16,929 nt of DNA from JBLHKS01 sp047620505 (GTDB lineage Bacteria > Verrucomicrobiota > Verrucomicrobiia > Verrucomicrobiales > DEV007), in contig JBLHKS010000149.1 in NCBI GenBank assembly GCA_047620505.1, forward strand, positions 1-16,929. Direction: 5' to 3'. Positions 6,847 through 15,084 of this stretch are shown piece by piece. A program made the translations under genes and the position numbers. The notes under the pieces are model-generated. The model was not told the origin of the DNA and searched no databases. It saw only the letters and a program-made list of their open reading frames with translations. Numbering within the stretch: the stretch's first letter is position 1; each line of letters begins with the position of its first letter.

Positions 6847-9800
6847 ATGTTACGACAACTGACCACCGGAATCCTCTTCTGGGCGACGGCGTTGGCCGGA
6901 GCAGTGGCTCAAGACAAGCCCGATCCAGAGCTGGCGCTCTATTTCGAAGGGAATCGGCTTTATAACATCAAGACTTACCCCTTGGCGGCTGAGAAGTTCA
7001 AGGAGTTCATCAGAACGAAGTCGAACCACGCGAAAGCGCCTAACGCGAAATATGGTCTTGGACTGAGCCTCTACGCGGACGAGAAATTCGCGGAGGCGGA
7101 GAAGGTATTCGCCGAACTTGCCAAGAACTCGAAGAGCCCGGAGCCGGAGCAGGTCATCCTCTTGCAGGGCCAGTGTTTGCTGACGTTGGATCGACAGGCT
7201 GAAGCGATCGTCGTTTTCACCGCTGGCTCCAAGCGCGGAGGCGGATCAAATCCGTTCAAGGCGCAGTGTTTCGCCGGACTCGCCGAAGCTCAGGCGCGCG
7301 AAAAGAAGTGGGAGGAAGTGGTTAAGGCTGGTGACCAGTTTCTCAAGCTTCTAAGCGATGCCGCGAATCCGTTGGTCGGACGAACTCGATTCCATTTGGG
7401 AACGGCGCATCGAGAGCTCAAACAATTCGAAGAGTCTGCAAAAGTCATCGAGCAGCTGCTGGCGACCACGGGCGGGCCTGACAAGACGCCGTTTGGGCAG
7501 GCGGCGCTGTTTATCCTGGCGGATTCCCGGCGCGAACTCGGCAATGCAGCCGAGGCGATCAAGTATTACGAACTGGCCCGCAAACGCGAAGGGCCGCTCG
7601 CATCGGACGCGCTCTTTCTGCTTGGTTTTGTCCACTTTCAAGAGCGCCGTTTCGACAACGCGATCGCCGCTCTGGAGGCCTTGCCCAGGGAAAAACCTGA
7701 CAGTCCGCTTTTGGAGCCGGCGCGGCTCATCCTTGGTCGATGTTATTTTGAGAAGAAGGATTTCCGCCGAGCCGATGCAACACATCAGACGCTGCCGAAT
7801 TCCGCCGAGGCTGCCTTTTGGCGAGCTCGGGCGATCGAGCAGGACACTCGGATCGATGAGGCTATCGCGGTGTTGGCTGCCGCGGTTGGGAAGTTTCCTC
7901 AAGACCCACTGCTTCCCGATCTGCTTTTTGCTCATGCTAGTGTCCTGATGCTAAAGGAAGATTTCGCCAAAGCAGAGCCGGTTCTCGCGCGGCTGGTTAG
8001 CACGTTCGCCACGTGGAAAAATGCCTTGGACGCGGAGCGACTTCAAGCCTTCTGCCTTCACCGCAACGCGAAGTATCAACCGAGTCTTGCTTCCTGTGAT
8101 CGGTTTCTGGCTAAGGCCAAGGCGCTGACTGGAAAACCCGAGGCACCGGAAAGCCTGCCCAACCACATCGCCGAAACTACATTTCTAAGGGCTGAGAATC
8201 TATTGTTATTGGAAAAGCCAGCGGAAGCGGAGCCGGCTTTCGCTCAGTTCAGCGCAACGTTCAAAACCCATCCGCAAGTTCCGGCCGCACAGTTCCGGAT
8301 TGGCGAAATTCGCTACCGCAAGGAAGACTGGAAAGGCGCTGGCGAGATTCTCCGACCGATTGATCCGACGAAGGTCCTCGATCCCGCGCTGGTGACGCAG
8401 CTCGATTACATGATCGGCGAATGCGCGTTGCAGCTGGGAACGGATGACGCCGGTGCCGAGCGCTACTTCGCGAAGTTCATCACTGAAAAACTGATCGAAA
8501 CTCCCAACCGAGATGCTGCGCTATTGAAATTGGCGTTGTTGATGCAGAAGCGAAAAGATCCCGTTAAGGCTGCGGCTGAATACACGCGTTTGCTCGGCGA
8601 ATATCCTGCGAGCGTCCAGCGACCGCGCGCTCTGTTGGAACGCGGCTTGATCGAATACGAAGCCAATAACTATGCGGCGGCGCGGGTTTCATTTCAGGAA
8701 ATCATCACCAAACACGCGGCCCATCCGTATCGGAGTCACGCAGTTTACCGGCTCGGCTGGGTTTCGCTAAAAGATAAGAAGGCTCCAGAAGCGCGAGGGC
8801 ATTTTCTATTCGTCACCACCGCGAAGACGGCACCGGAATTGATCGCTGATTCGCATTTCCAGATCGCGTTAATTGGGATTGAAGGAAAAGTATTTCCGGA
8901 AGCGCGTCAGCACCTTGAGAAGCTCGTAGCCGGTGCTCCGGCTGCGGCAGTTGCTGGAGTGACGGAACCGCAACTCGATACGGTTCTCTATTATCTTGGC
9001 TACGTCCAATCACAGATGGAAGACTGGCCTGCCGCGGCAATTTCGTTAGCGCGAGTGATCAAAGAATTCCCGAAATCGCCGTGGTCGGAGAATACTCTGT
9101 ATGAGCTCGCTTGGTGCGAGGAATCGAGGGCCAAACCACCAGAAGCAATCAAGCGCTATACCGAATTATTGGCAAAGCACACCGACGGCGCTCTTGCTGG
9201 ATCGGCCGCGGTCAAACTGGCCGAACTCCAATACGCGGCTGAAGACATAGACGGTGCGATTCGCGTTCTTGGGGCACGGATCCCAATTCTGAGGACTCAA
9301 AGTCCGGAACTGGCGGCGCGGGCGGCGTTTCGTCTCGGTTGGTGCCAATATAAGAAGGAGTTGTATCTCGAATCCGCGAAATCTTTTGAAGAAGTGTTGA
9401 AAAATCAGGCGGCCGATCCCGCGATCGTTCCCACATCGGCCTACCAAGCAGCTGAAGCACGATTGCAGCTAAAAGAGTTCGCGGCCGCCGCAGTGCACTA
9501 CGATCGAGCGATCAAAGCGACGGGCGCGGCTGACGACATTCGCGAGCAAGGAACGTTGCGGCTCGGCGAGTGCTACGGGCTGACAAGCCGGTGGCCGGAT
9601 TCAGAGCGCGCATTCCGCGAGTTCGCCCAGCGCTTCGGCCAGAGCCAATTCCTGCGCCGTTCTCAGCTTGGGCTCGGCTGGGCGCTGGAAAATCAGAAGC
9701 GTTACCCCGAGGCCGTCACCGAATACCAGAAAGCGGTCAGCGCAACGGCAAAGGAACCGCCCAAAGATGAGGCCGCAGCGCGGAGCCAGTTTCAGATCGG

Positions 9801-10035
9801 TGAATGCTTCATCGCGCAGAAAGACTTTGATCGCGCGATCAGCGAACTGATCAAAGTTGAGTTGCACTACGGCTTTCCTCAGTGGAGCTCGAAGGCGGTT
9901 CTTGAGACTGGAAACGCGCTCGTTGCAAAAGGCGATAAGGCGAGCGCCATCGAACGCTTTCAAGAAGTAATAACGCGTTATCCCGGGACCGATGAAGCCA
10001 CTCTCGCTAAACAGTATATCGATAAGAATAAATAG
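6847..10035 (+). CDS. Large secreted tetratricopeptide-repeat protein
   Basis: This 1062-residue protein has a signal peptide: hydrophobic residues 8-19 and an AVA cleavage site after Ala21. Nearly all the rest is a chain of degenerate TPR units with A-A-E-K-F, A-E-A and G-x-x-x-x-x-x-Y-P patterns. Examples are YPLAAEKFKEF near residue 40, FAEAEKVFAEL near 80, AAEAIKYYELARK near 237, KAAAEYTRLLGEYPAS near 575 and ASAIERFQEVITRYPGT close to the C-terminus. Some units resemble the CpoB/YbgF and BamD type, in which TPR repeats act in the periplasm as a scaffold. Its stop codon abuts the ATG of the ExbB gene, so translation is probably coupled. In that context it is likely a periplasmic partner of the ExbB-ExbD motor. 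No catalytic domain is seen. Confidence 0.85.
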   Translation: MLRQLTTGILFWATALAGAVAQDKPDPELALYFEGNRLYNIKTYPLAAEKFKEFIRTKSNHAKAPNAKYGLGLSLYADEKFAEAEKVFAELAKNSKSPEPEQVILLQGQCLLTLDRQAEAIVVFTAGSKRGGGSNPFKAQCFAGLAEAQAREKKWEEVVKAGDQFLKLLSDAANPLVGRTRFHLGTAHRELKQFEESAKVIEQLLATTGGPDKTPFGQAALFILADSRRELGNAAEAIKYYELARKREGPLASDALFLLGFVHFQERRFDNAIAALEALPREKPDSPLLEPARLILGRCYFEKKDFRRADATHQTLPNSAEAAFWRARAIEQDTRIDEAIAVLAAAVGKFPQDPLLPDLLFAHASVLMLKEDFAKAEPVLARLVSTFATWKNALDAERLQAFCLHRNAKYQPSLASCDRFLAKAKALTGKPEAPESLPNHIAETTFLRAENLLLLEKPAEAEPAFAQFSATFKTHPQVPAAQFRIGEIRYRKEDWKGAGEILRPIDPTKVLDPALVTQLDYMIGECALQLGTDDAGAERYFAKFITEKLIETPNRDAALLKLALLMQKRKDPVKAAAEYTRLLGEYPASVQRPRALLERGLIEYEANNYAAARVSFQEIITKHAAHPYRSHAVYRLGWVSLKDKKAPEARGHFLFVTTAKTAPELIADSHFQIALIGIEGKVFPEARQHLEKLVAGAPAAAVAGVTEPQLDTVLYYLGYVQSQMEDWPAAAISLARVIKEFPKSPWSENTLYELAWCEESRAKPPEAIKRYTELLAKHTDGALAGSAAVKLAELQYAAEDIDGAIRVLGARIPILRTQSPELAARAAFRLGWCQYKKELYLESAKSFEEVLKNQAADPAIVPTSAYQAAEARLQLKEFAAAAVHYDRAIKATGAADDIREQGTLRLGECYGLTSRWPDSERAFREFAQRFGQSQFLRRSQLGLGWALENQKRYPEAVTEYQKAVSATAKEPPKDEAAARSQFQIGECFIAQKDFDRAISELIKVELHYGFPQWSSKAVLETGNALVAKGDKASAIERFQEVITRYPGTDEATLAKQYIDKNK

Positions 10036-10746
10036 ATGAACGCGGCCCGACTTAGTATTTTTTTCTTTCTCGCGATGGCTTCGACGGCGTGGGCGCAGGG
10101 TCAAAACATGGACGCTACGGCGGACTTGACGTTTTTCCAGTTGATCCAGAAAGGAGGCCCGGTGATGTATCCGTTAGGGCTTTGCTCTCTCATCGCTTTG
10201 GCGCTAGGGATCGAACGCGCGATTAGCCTGCGCCGCTCGAAAATTATCCCGCACGGGTTCATGGCTGAACTTGAAACTGCGTTTAGCGCTTCGCCGAATA
10301 ATACATCAAAGGCAATAATATTTTGCGAGCGGTCGAGGACAGTAGTCGGGCGGATCTTCCGCGCAGGACTCAAAAGTTTGCCGCGAGGCGACGCGGCGGT
10401 CGAAAAATCGATCGAAGACACCGGCGGACGCGAGGCCGATCGGATGAAACGCAGTCTGCGGGGGCTTTCGGTGATCGCGTCGTTGGCACCCTTGTTAGGA
10501 TTATTAGGAACGGTCTACGGACTGATCAGTGCCTTTCAAGAAACGGCGTCGAAGCATCATGACAAGACTGCTGACCTCGCCGAGGGAATTTACGAAGCCT
10601 TGGTGAGCACAGCCGCTGGGCTTACGATCGCGATCCCGGTATTAATGCTTTACCAGTGGCTTAACGCCCGCGCTGACGGGCTTGTCGATGAGATCGACTT
10701 CCTCGCCGTCGAGTTCACCGACACTCACCTCCGCTCCCAGAAGTAG
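10036..10746 (+). CDS. exbB: MotA/TolQ/ExbB family proton-channel protein
   Basis: This 236-residue inner-membrane protein has an N-terminal signal-like segment (residues 6-20, ending AWA-QG) as seen in many PVC ExbB homologues. The canonical three membrane segments follow at about 42-62 (GPVMYPLGLCSLIALALGIE), 143-165 (GLSVIASLAPLLGLLGTVYG) and 187-208 (ALVSTAAGLTIAIPVLM). The conserved LAPLLGLLGTVYGLISAF and the Thr/Ala-rich ALVSTAAGL segment are the residues that line the proton path with ExbD/TolR in the known motors. The ATG follows the TPR gene stop directly (TAGATG) and the stop is two bases before the ExbD gene. ExbB versus TolQ cannot be settled from sequence alone. Confidence 0.93.
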   Translation: MNAARLSIFFFLAMASTAWAQGQNMDATADLTFFQLIQKGGPVMYPLGLCSLIALALGIERAISLRRSKIIPHGFMAELETAFSASPNNTSKAIIFCERSRTVVGRIFRAGLKSLPRGDAAVEKSIEDTGGREADRMKRSLRGLSVIASLAPLLGLLGTVYGLISAFQETASKHHDKTADLAEGIYEALVSTAAGLTIAIPVLMLYQWLNARADGLVDEIDFLAVEFTDTHLRSQK

Positions 10747-10748
10747 CC

Positions 10749-11165
10749 ATGCGGATCAAATCCCGACAGAAAGAATCGAGCGGAGGTATTCTCAATATCT
10801 CGTCGCTTGTCGATGTGCTTTTCATTCTCATCATTTTCTATGTCGCCGCATCGACATTTAAAGAAGAGGAACGGGATATTCGAGTGAGTCTGCCGAATGC
10901 GCTGGCTGGCGAAACGCTCAGCCAAGCGGCGTCGGTGCTCGTCGTAAATGTGCGCGAAGACGACTCCGTCACTCTCGGCAGAGTCGCTATTACGCTAAAT
11001 CAACTGGCGATCGAGATGGCCGAGATTGCGAAGAAGAACCCATCGCAGAAAGTCCTGATTCGTGGCGACGAACGCGCGATGCACGGAACTGTCGCCGGGG
11101 CGGTTTTTGCCTGCAAACGCGCCGGAATCGATGAAGCGAATATTGGGTATCAGCTTCCGAGATAA
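10749..11165 (+). CDS. exbD: ExbD/TolR family biopolymer transport protein
   Basis: This 138-residue protein has a short basic cytoplasmic start (MRIKSRQKESSGG), one membrane helix at about 17-36 (ISSLVDVLFILIIFYVAAST), and a periplasmic domain of ~100 residues. Asp22 in SSLVDVLF is the proton-carrying aspartate of ExbD/TolR proteins. The periplasmic part follows the family pattern: VSLPNA, then SVLVVNVREDDSVTLG, then KVLIRGDERAMHGTVAGAVFACKRAGI. It begins two bases after the ExbB stop and ends five bases before the PD40 gene, so it forms a motor unit with ExbB whose partner is probably the next gene product. Confidence 0.93.
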   Translation: MRIKSRQKESSGGILNISSLVDVLFILIIFYVAASTFKEEERDIRVSLPNALAGETLSQAASVLVVNVREDDSVTLGRVAITLNQLAIEMAEIAKKNPSQKVLIRGDERAMHGTVAGAVFACKRAGIDEANIGYQLPR

Positions 11166-11170
11166 CCACG

Positions 11171-13354
11171 ATGCAGGCTCCTTCCAGTAGTATCCTTTGG
11201 CGCATCGCAATCGGCGCTATGCTTGTTGTTCCGTGGGCGATCTTGTTGTGGTCCCGACTGGCTCCGGAGCCCGAAATTGTTTACTCAGATGGGATCTCCG
11301 TCACCGTCACTGCAGAGAAAGCGGCGAGTCGAACGATCGTGTGGGATCGCCCCGAGTTTTTCGAAATTCAGGACGCCGCTGGCGATGATTTCAGCGGCCC
11401 GGCGTTTTCTCCAGACGGAAAGTCGCTCGTGTTCACGCGGGGGCGGATGGGGCAGAACACGGGGCTCTGGATCTGCCAGCAGCTGCTGGATGAGGCGGGC
11501 TGGTCGAACCCGGTCGCGATCGCGGCGCTTGAAACACCTTCCGACGAGATGGGCGCGGCTTGGAGCCCGGATGGAAATCGGCTCTACTTCAGCTCAAGCA
11601 GAACTGGCGGCGCAGGCGGGTTCGATATCTGGTCTTCTCAGAAAACTGGTGACGTCTGGGGCGTGCCCATCAATGCAGGCCCGTTCATCAATACAGATAA
11701 CGACGAAACGGACCCTGCTCTCTTGCCCGCTGGCGACCGTCTCTTTTTTACGTCAGATAGGGATGGTGCCGATCTCGATATCTACTCTGTTAGCCTCAAC
11801 GCCGATGAACCGGCGGTTGCCGTTGAAGCACTAAACTCATACAGCAATGATGGCCAAGTCGCTTTTACGCCTCGCGGCGATTTTGCCTATTTTTCCTCGG
11901 AACGCAGAGGCGGGCGCGGCGGCTTCGATCTTTACCGCGCCAGGTTGCGTGAGGGCCGATTCGAGACGCCGGTGAACCTCGGTGAAATGGTTAACTCATG
12001 GGCCGATGAGATGAATCCATCGCTGACGCTCGAAGGATTCCAGCTCGCATTCAGCTCGGATCGGGGGAGTGGCCCCCTGCCACTAACCGGTAAGCCGTCC
12101 GGAATATTCTTCACAGTTTCAAGGGAAGTCGAAGTAGTTGTCGACGACGATGCTGCTGGGTCTTGGGCTGGACTCGAACTCACATTAGCCGGTTTTATCA
12201 AAGAGTGGCGTGGGGTTTTGGTTTGGCTCGGGATGGCGTTGGTTGGCTACGGGATTCTCGCATTTGCACAGAATCGTGGTTCGGTGGAGCCGTCGCTGAG
12301 GCAACGTTGTTTCGCGGTTTCGTTACTCGTTCACGCGCTCCTTTTGGGGGTGTTTACTGCGTGGACCCTGACAGAGGCACTCCTCGAAGAACCGCGAGGA
12401 CCAGCCATAGAAATGGCCCTGAATGCGGACTCCCTCGCGGCTGAAAAACTGAGCATGGAGATCCGACAGAATGTCGTCTCGCTACCGGGTATCGAAGCCG
12501 CCACGGCGTTGCCACGATTCGCTGTCTCGCCCGACCTCGTCGAAGTCGAAGCACCCGGGCTTCAGCAGCCTGACTTGCCTGAGGCGGAGCCAGTGGAGCG
12601 CCCGCCGGTCGATCCGTTGTTTCAATTCGCGGAGGCTGGCGAGCTTGCGCCTGTCTTCACCAAACCATTTCCCGGCATCATCTTACCCGCCGTCGAGGAG
12701 GCGTTTGTCTTCGTGATGCAGATCCCGGTTTTGGACATCGGGCAGCCCGCTCCAGGGGCCGAGGCCGAGAAGTTAGCGGCGATTGCCGACGCCACTGGCG
12801 AATCACAACCGCCGGACGAGATCCAAATGACGCCCGGCGACCCTGTTCTCAAGGAAGTCCCAACCATCGAAGATGCAACGAAGCTGGTGCCAGCCTCGTT
12901 GATTTTGGCCAGTCAAACCCCGGAATCAGCCGGAGAACTTGTCCCGCAGATCCTCGCGAACATCTCCTTTCCTCTGTCTTCGATCACTCCTGATCCGCTT
13001 GCAACCACAGCCTCTGAACTGGTTCCCAAGGTGCTCGAACTGGGCCCAGTCCAACCACAGGAAGCTGACCCGAGCCATATATTGGCTCCGATTCCTGACA
13101 CTCTCGCCAGAGCGCGTCAAGTTGGCCCTCCGGTCTCTCCTCAGATGTTCATGAACAACGCTGCCAGCCTTGAGTTGGAGAATCCCGTCACCGAGTTGGC
13201 CCCGCCGATCTTGACCGCCGAAGCATCAAACGAGCGAAGTGAAATTCATCCCGTCGCCGCCGATCTGTCCGCCGCCGCCACAGATCGTCCTATTATCCTT
13301 ATTTTGCCCCAGATGTTGAGCCTCGCGAACATCCCGCCGCTTGAACTACAGTGA
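11171..13354 (+). CDS. PD40 propeller protein fused to a TonB/TolA-like transducer segment
   Basis: This 727-residue protein has an unusual layout. A membrane helix at 7-27 anchors it. Residues ~70-310 hold five PD40 (TolB-like WD40) blades with the signature SPDG.x.LYFSS...GGFDIW: FSPDGKSLVFT near 79, WSPDGNRLYFSS near 131, DRLFFTSDRDGADLDIY near 189, DFAYFSSERRGGRGGFDLY near 237 and FQLAFSSDRG near 290. A second helix at 347-366, a short basic loop (RGSVEPSLRQR) and a third helix at 380-400 (FAVSLLVHALLLGVFTAW) follow; the third strongly resembles the N-terminal anchor of TonB/TolA. The last ~325 residues are Pro- and Ala-rich with repeated L-V/A-P motifs. The positive-inside rule puts propeller and tail in the periplasm. 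As the last gene of the TPR-ExbB-ExbD cluster it is the likely energy transducer, but it lacks a recognisable TonB C-terminal domain. Confidence 0.85.
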   Translation: MQAPSSSILWRIAIGAMLVVPWAILLWSRLAPEPEIVYSDGISVTVTAEKAASRTIVWDRPEFFEIQDAAGDDFSGPAFSPDGKSLVFTRGRMGQNTGLWICQQLLDEAGWSNPVAIAALETPSDEMGAAWSPDGNRLYFSSSRTGGAGGFDIWSSQKTGDVWGVPINAGPFINTDNDETDPALLPAGDRLFFTSDRDGADLDIYSVSLNADEPAVAVEALNSYSNDGQVAFTPRGDFAYFSSERRGGRGGFDLYRARLREGRFETPVNLGEMVNSWADEMNPSLTLEGFQLAFSSDRGSGPLPLTGKPSGIFFTVSREVEVVVDDDAAGSWAGLELTLAGFIKEWRGVLVWLGMALVGYGILAFAQNRGSVEPSLRQRCFAVSLLVHALLLGVFTAWTLTEALLEEPRGPAIEMALNADSLAAEKLSMEIRQNVVSLPGIEAATALPRFAVSPDLVEVEAPGLQQPDLPEAEPVERPPVDPLFQFAEAGELAPVFTKPFPGIILPAVEEAFVFVMQIPVLDIGQPAPGAEAEKLAAIADATGESQPPDEIQMTPGDPVLKEVPTIEDATKLVPASLILASQTPESAGELVPQILANISFPLSSITPDPLATTASELVPKVLELGPVQPQEADPSHILAPIPDTLARARQVGPPVSPQMFMNNAASLELENPVTELAPPILTAEASNERSEIHPVAADLSAAATDRPIILILPQMLSLANIPPLELQ

Positions 13355-13462
13355 TCACCACGGACTCTTTCAGTCTGAGAATCCCTTTTGATGGGCTCGT
13401 CTTACGAACATTCGTCTAAGTTAACGGATGATCGAAAGCTCGCAATTGGAGCCGCTTTCAGT

Positions 13463-13491
13463 TTGACAAAATTGTCTATACCCAGGTTAAT
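13463..13491 (+). promoter_or_regulatory. Promoter of tRNA-Val
   Basis: A perfect -35 box TTGACA (13463-13468) is followed after 17 bases by GTTAAT (13486-13491), which matches 4 of 6 positions of the -10 consensus. Transcription would begin close to 13498, a few bases before the mature tRNA at 13503. Confidence 0.65.
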
Positions 13492-13502
13492 CAAAACAAG
13501 TT

Positions 13503-13577
13503 GCGCGGGTAGCTCAGCGGTAGAGCAACTGGTTTACACCCAGTTGGTCGGCGGTTCGATCCCGTCCCCGCGCACCA
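13503..13577 (+). tRNA. tRNA-Val (anticodon UAC), CCA encoded
   Basis: The full cloverleaf can be drawn. The acceptor GCGCGGG (13503-13509) pairs with CCCGCGC (13567-13573). The D stem is GCTC/GAGC. The anticodon stem ACTGG/CCAGT encloses the loop TTTACAC with anticodon TAC at 13535-13537. The T arm is GGCGG, TTCGATC, CCGTC with one G-T pair. Discriminator A at 13574 and CCA at 13575-13577 are encoded. It has its own promoter and borders an accessory region, so its 3' half is a candidate attachment site for an integrase. Confidence 0.97.
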
Positions 13578-14012
13578 CTTTTCGGCAATGTTAAGTTCGA
13601 GCCAGAGGGCTTATAATTAGCGAGTTACAGCTCAAGGGCCGACGCTTCCTGATGTTTGATTTCGGTTCACGGTCGCCCCCCTCTCTTTGGCTGGTTTGGC
13701 CCCAATTTGGCACCACGAGTATAGAAAGGGAGTATAGAACGCTTTTTGTGAACTTTTGACTCGCTCAGGATCGTCGGGGCTCTCTGCCAAAATGACCGTT
13801 CCGACGTTGGCAATGCAGGGTCTTCGCTTCAGGCGACGGGTGAATTACGCATGGCATCAGCACTATCTCTTCCGCCGGATACAGGTCCGTCAATGAAACG
13901 GCGGGCACTTAGGCCAACGCAGATGCCTCAGCGGCGGAGGATCCGTGCGGGCCCGCCAACTTCTATGCCGCACGAGCACCGTTAGCGTGGTAGGCGTTCG
14001 TTGTGATTGGCT
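13578..14012. other. Gene-poor border between tRNA-Val and the antirepressor operon
   Basis: No supportable gene is present. A minus-strand frame around 13740-13690 reads VVPNWGQTSQRE, which recalls the variable tails of some tyrosine integrases, so this may be the last trace of an integrase gene that once lay beside the tRNA. Near 13900-13957 there is a GC-rich inverted repeat (GGCGGGC at 13900-13906, GCCCGCC at 13951-13957) and a 10-bp palindrome GCGGGCCCGC at 13947-13956. Neither is followed by a T-run, so they are not clear intrinsic terminators. No second copy of the tRNA 3' end is visible in the window. Confidence 0.45.
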
Positions 14013-14771
14013 TCATATTTTCACTCGATCTCCCTCTCCTCGAAGCCCCTCCAGCGTCGCTTCGTAATTAGCTGATACTTCCTGTGGGAAGCGTTTACAC
14101 AACCAGACCAAGCCCTTCCCCGTCACCCGCGTGGTGCTCTGGTAGAACTCGCCCCAGTCCAGCTTGATCGTAGCCGTCGAGACCTCGAAATAGCCGGCGT
14201 TCAGGTATTTCTGGAGGGGCCTGTTGCGGTGATTGCCCCGGCTGTCGCCGCGTCGCAGGATGCCAGCCTCGCGGAGCAACTTGAACAGTTTGTTCTGGCC
14301 CACGCCCTCACGAAACAGCATCTCCGCGGTCAGCATCTTGAGCGCACCGAGCATGTCCTGCGGCAGAACCGATGCACCGGGTGCCAAGGTGGCTTCCCGC
14401 TCCCTTCGTATCAGCTCCTGCTCGCACTCGATGAAGTACTCGCGCACATCGTCGCCCTTCTCCGTCCGCTGCGTCATGCAGATCTTCTTCGCGACCTTGA
14501 GCGTGACCCGGTACTCCTTGCGGTTGTGTCCGCCCCTCCGCGATTTCTTCAGATCGGCCTTAAGCCCCTCCGACGTGAGGGCTGTCTTCGCCTCCGTTGT
14601 TTGCTCCCCCATTTGGGGGAGCAAACAAATGAAGTCCTCATCCTCAACGAATTGCTTCAAGTTCTTCCGCACCCAGGTCGAGAAGTCCTTTCCGCTTTCG
14701 AGAGCTTTGTAAAGCTCCCGTAGGTCGATCGGGAACGGCCCGTCATCCTCGTGTAATTTGATCTCGAACAT
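14013..14771 (-). CDS. Phage-type antirepressor, AntA N-domain plus ANT C-domain
   Basis: This protein is 252 residues from the ATG at 14771, which has the Shine-Dalgarno sequence AGGGAGG just upstream, inside the end of the preceding gene; a start at 14843 would only add unrelated sequence. Residues 16-47 (DLRELYKALESGKDFSTW ... FVEDEDF) are an AntA/AntB-type domain. RRGGHNRKEYRVTLKVAKKI and EKGDDVREYFIECEQEL complete that domain. The C-terminal part has TAEMLFREGVGQNKLFKLLR, NRPLQKYLNAGYFEV and TRVTGKGLVWL, typical of the ANT (KilAC-like) DNA-binding domain. Such proteins counteract phage repressors and trigger lytic or excision programmes. Residues 48-59 are encoded by a perfect 14-bp inverted repeat. 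A stretch of ~20 extra residues (TTEAKTALTSEGLKADLKKS) separates it from the conserved GGHN. Confidence 0.88.
   Translation of the reverse strand: MFEIKLHEDDGPFPIDLRELYKALESGKDFSTWVRKNLKQFVEDEDFICLLPQMGEQTTEAKTALTSEGLKADLKKSRRGGHNRKEYRVTLKVAKKICMTQRTEKGDDVREYFIECEQELIRREREATLAPGASVLPQDMLGALKMLTAEMLFREGVGQNKLFKLLREAGILRRGDSRGNHRNRPLQKYLNAGYFEVSTATIKLDWGEFYQSTTRVTGKGLVWLCKRFPQEVSANYEATLEGLRGEGDRVKI
14597..14628 (-). repeat. Perfect 14-bp coding hairpin inside the antirepressor gene
   Basis: On the minus strand TTGTTTGCTCCCCC, loop AAAT, GGGGGAGCAAACAA form a perfect inverted repeat. It lies fully within codons 48-59 (I-C-L-L-P-Q-M-G-E-Q-T-T) of the intact antirepressor. A hairpin of different sequence occupies the same codon positions in the truncated copy at 15311-15340. 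Confidence 0.95.
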
Positions 14772-14775
14772 AATT

Positions 14776-15084
14776 TCAGTAACCTCCCTTGAGCTTGCGG
14801 ATCGTGCAGAAGTTCGCACGGATACGTGAGTGAGTGTCTTCACCGTCCGCGCGCACCGCGTTGTAGAAGTACGTCTTCCAGTCCAGGGCTAAGCCGGACT
14901 CCCGCCGGCGCTTCTCGTACTCGGTCGCATACCGCCTGTCCGGCAGTCGAACCTTCGGAGCGAAGGCCACCAGACGAAGTGTCTCGCCCACGGGCACGAG
15001 CACGCCCCGTTCGTCGACCAGTGCGTGCACAGTCACGACCAACTGGTCCAGCGAGTAGCCGTAGATCTTGGTCTTCTCGCTCAC
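14776..15084 (-). CDS. Small protein of unknown function in the antirepressor operon
   Basis: This 102-residue protein starts at the GTG at 15084. The start is fixed by a GTGA overlap with the stop of the frame upstream and by GAAGG seven bases before it. Its own stop lies 4 bases before the antirepressor ATG, and its last codons contain that gene's Shine-Dalgarno sequence, so the two are coupled. The sequence begins SEKTKIYGYSLDQLVVTVHA and has charged segments PDRRYATEYEKRRRESG and DWKTYFYNAVRADGEDTHS. I see no signal peptide, membrane helix or known motif. An earlier GTG at 15180 would overlap most of the upstream frame and is less likely. I do not recognise the family. Its position suggests an accessory factor of the mobile element. 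Confidence 0.65.
   Translation of the reverse strand: MSEKTKIYGYSLDQLVVTVHALVDERGVLVPVGETLRLVAFAPKVRLPDRRYATEYEKRRRESGLALDWKTYFYNAVRADGEDTHSRIRANFCTIRKLKGGY

Noticed and set aside
13364..13380. Possible terminator hairpin after the PD40 gene (GACT-CTTTC-AGTC)
   Set aside because: The stem is only 4 bp and no T-run follows.
13388..13594. 68-codon plus-strand frame across the tRNA
   Set aside because: It runs through the tRNA gene; the peptide GSSAVEQLVYTQLVGGSIPS is simply the translated tRNA.
13851..13986. Short plus-strand frame beginning MASALSLPPD
   Set aside because: Only about 44 codons, no ribosome-binding site, Arg/Pro-rich composition and no recognisable motif.
13895..13995. Possible integron attC-like folded site
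   Set aside because: GC-rich inverted repeats are present but the paired RYYYAAC / GTTRRRY core sites are not, and no cassette array or integron integrase is seen.
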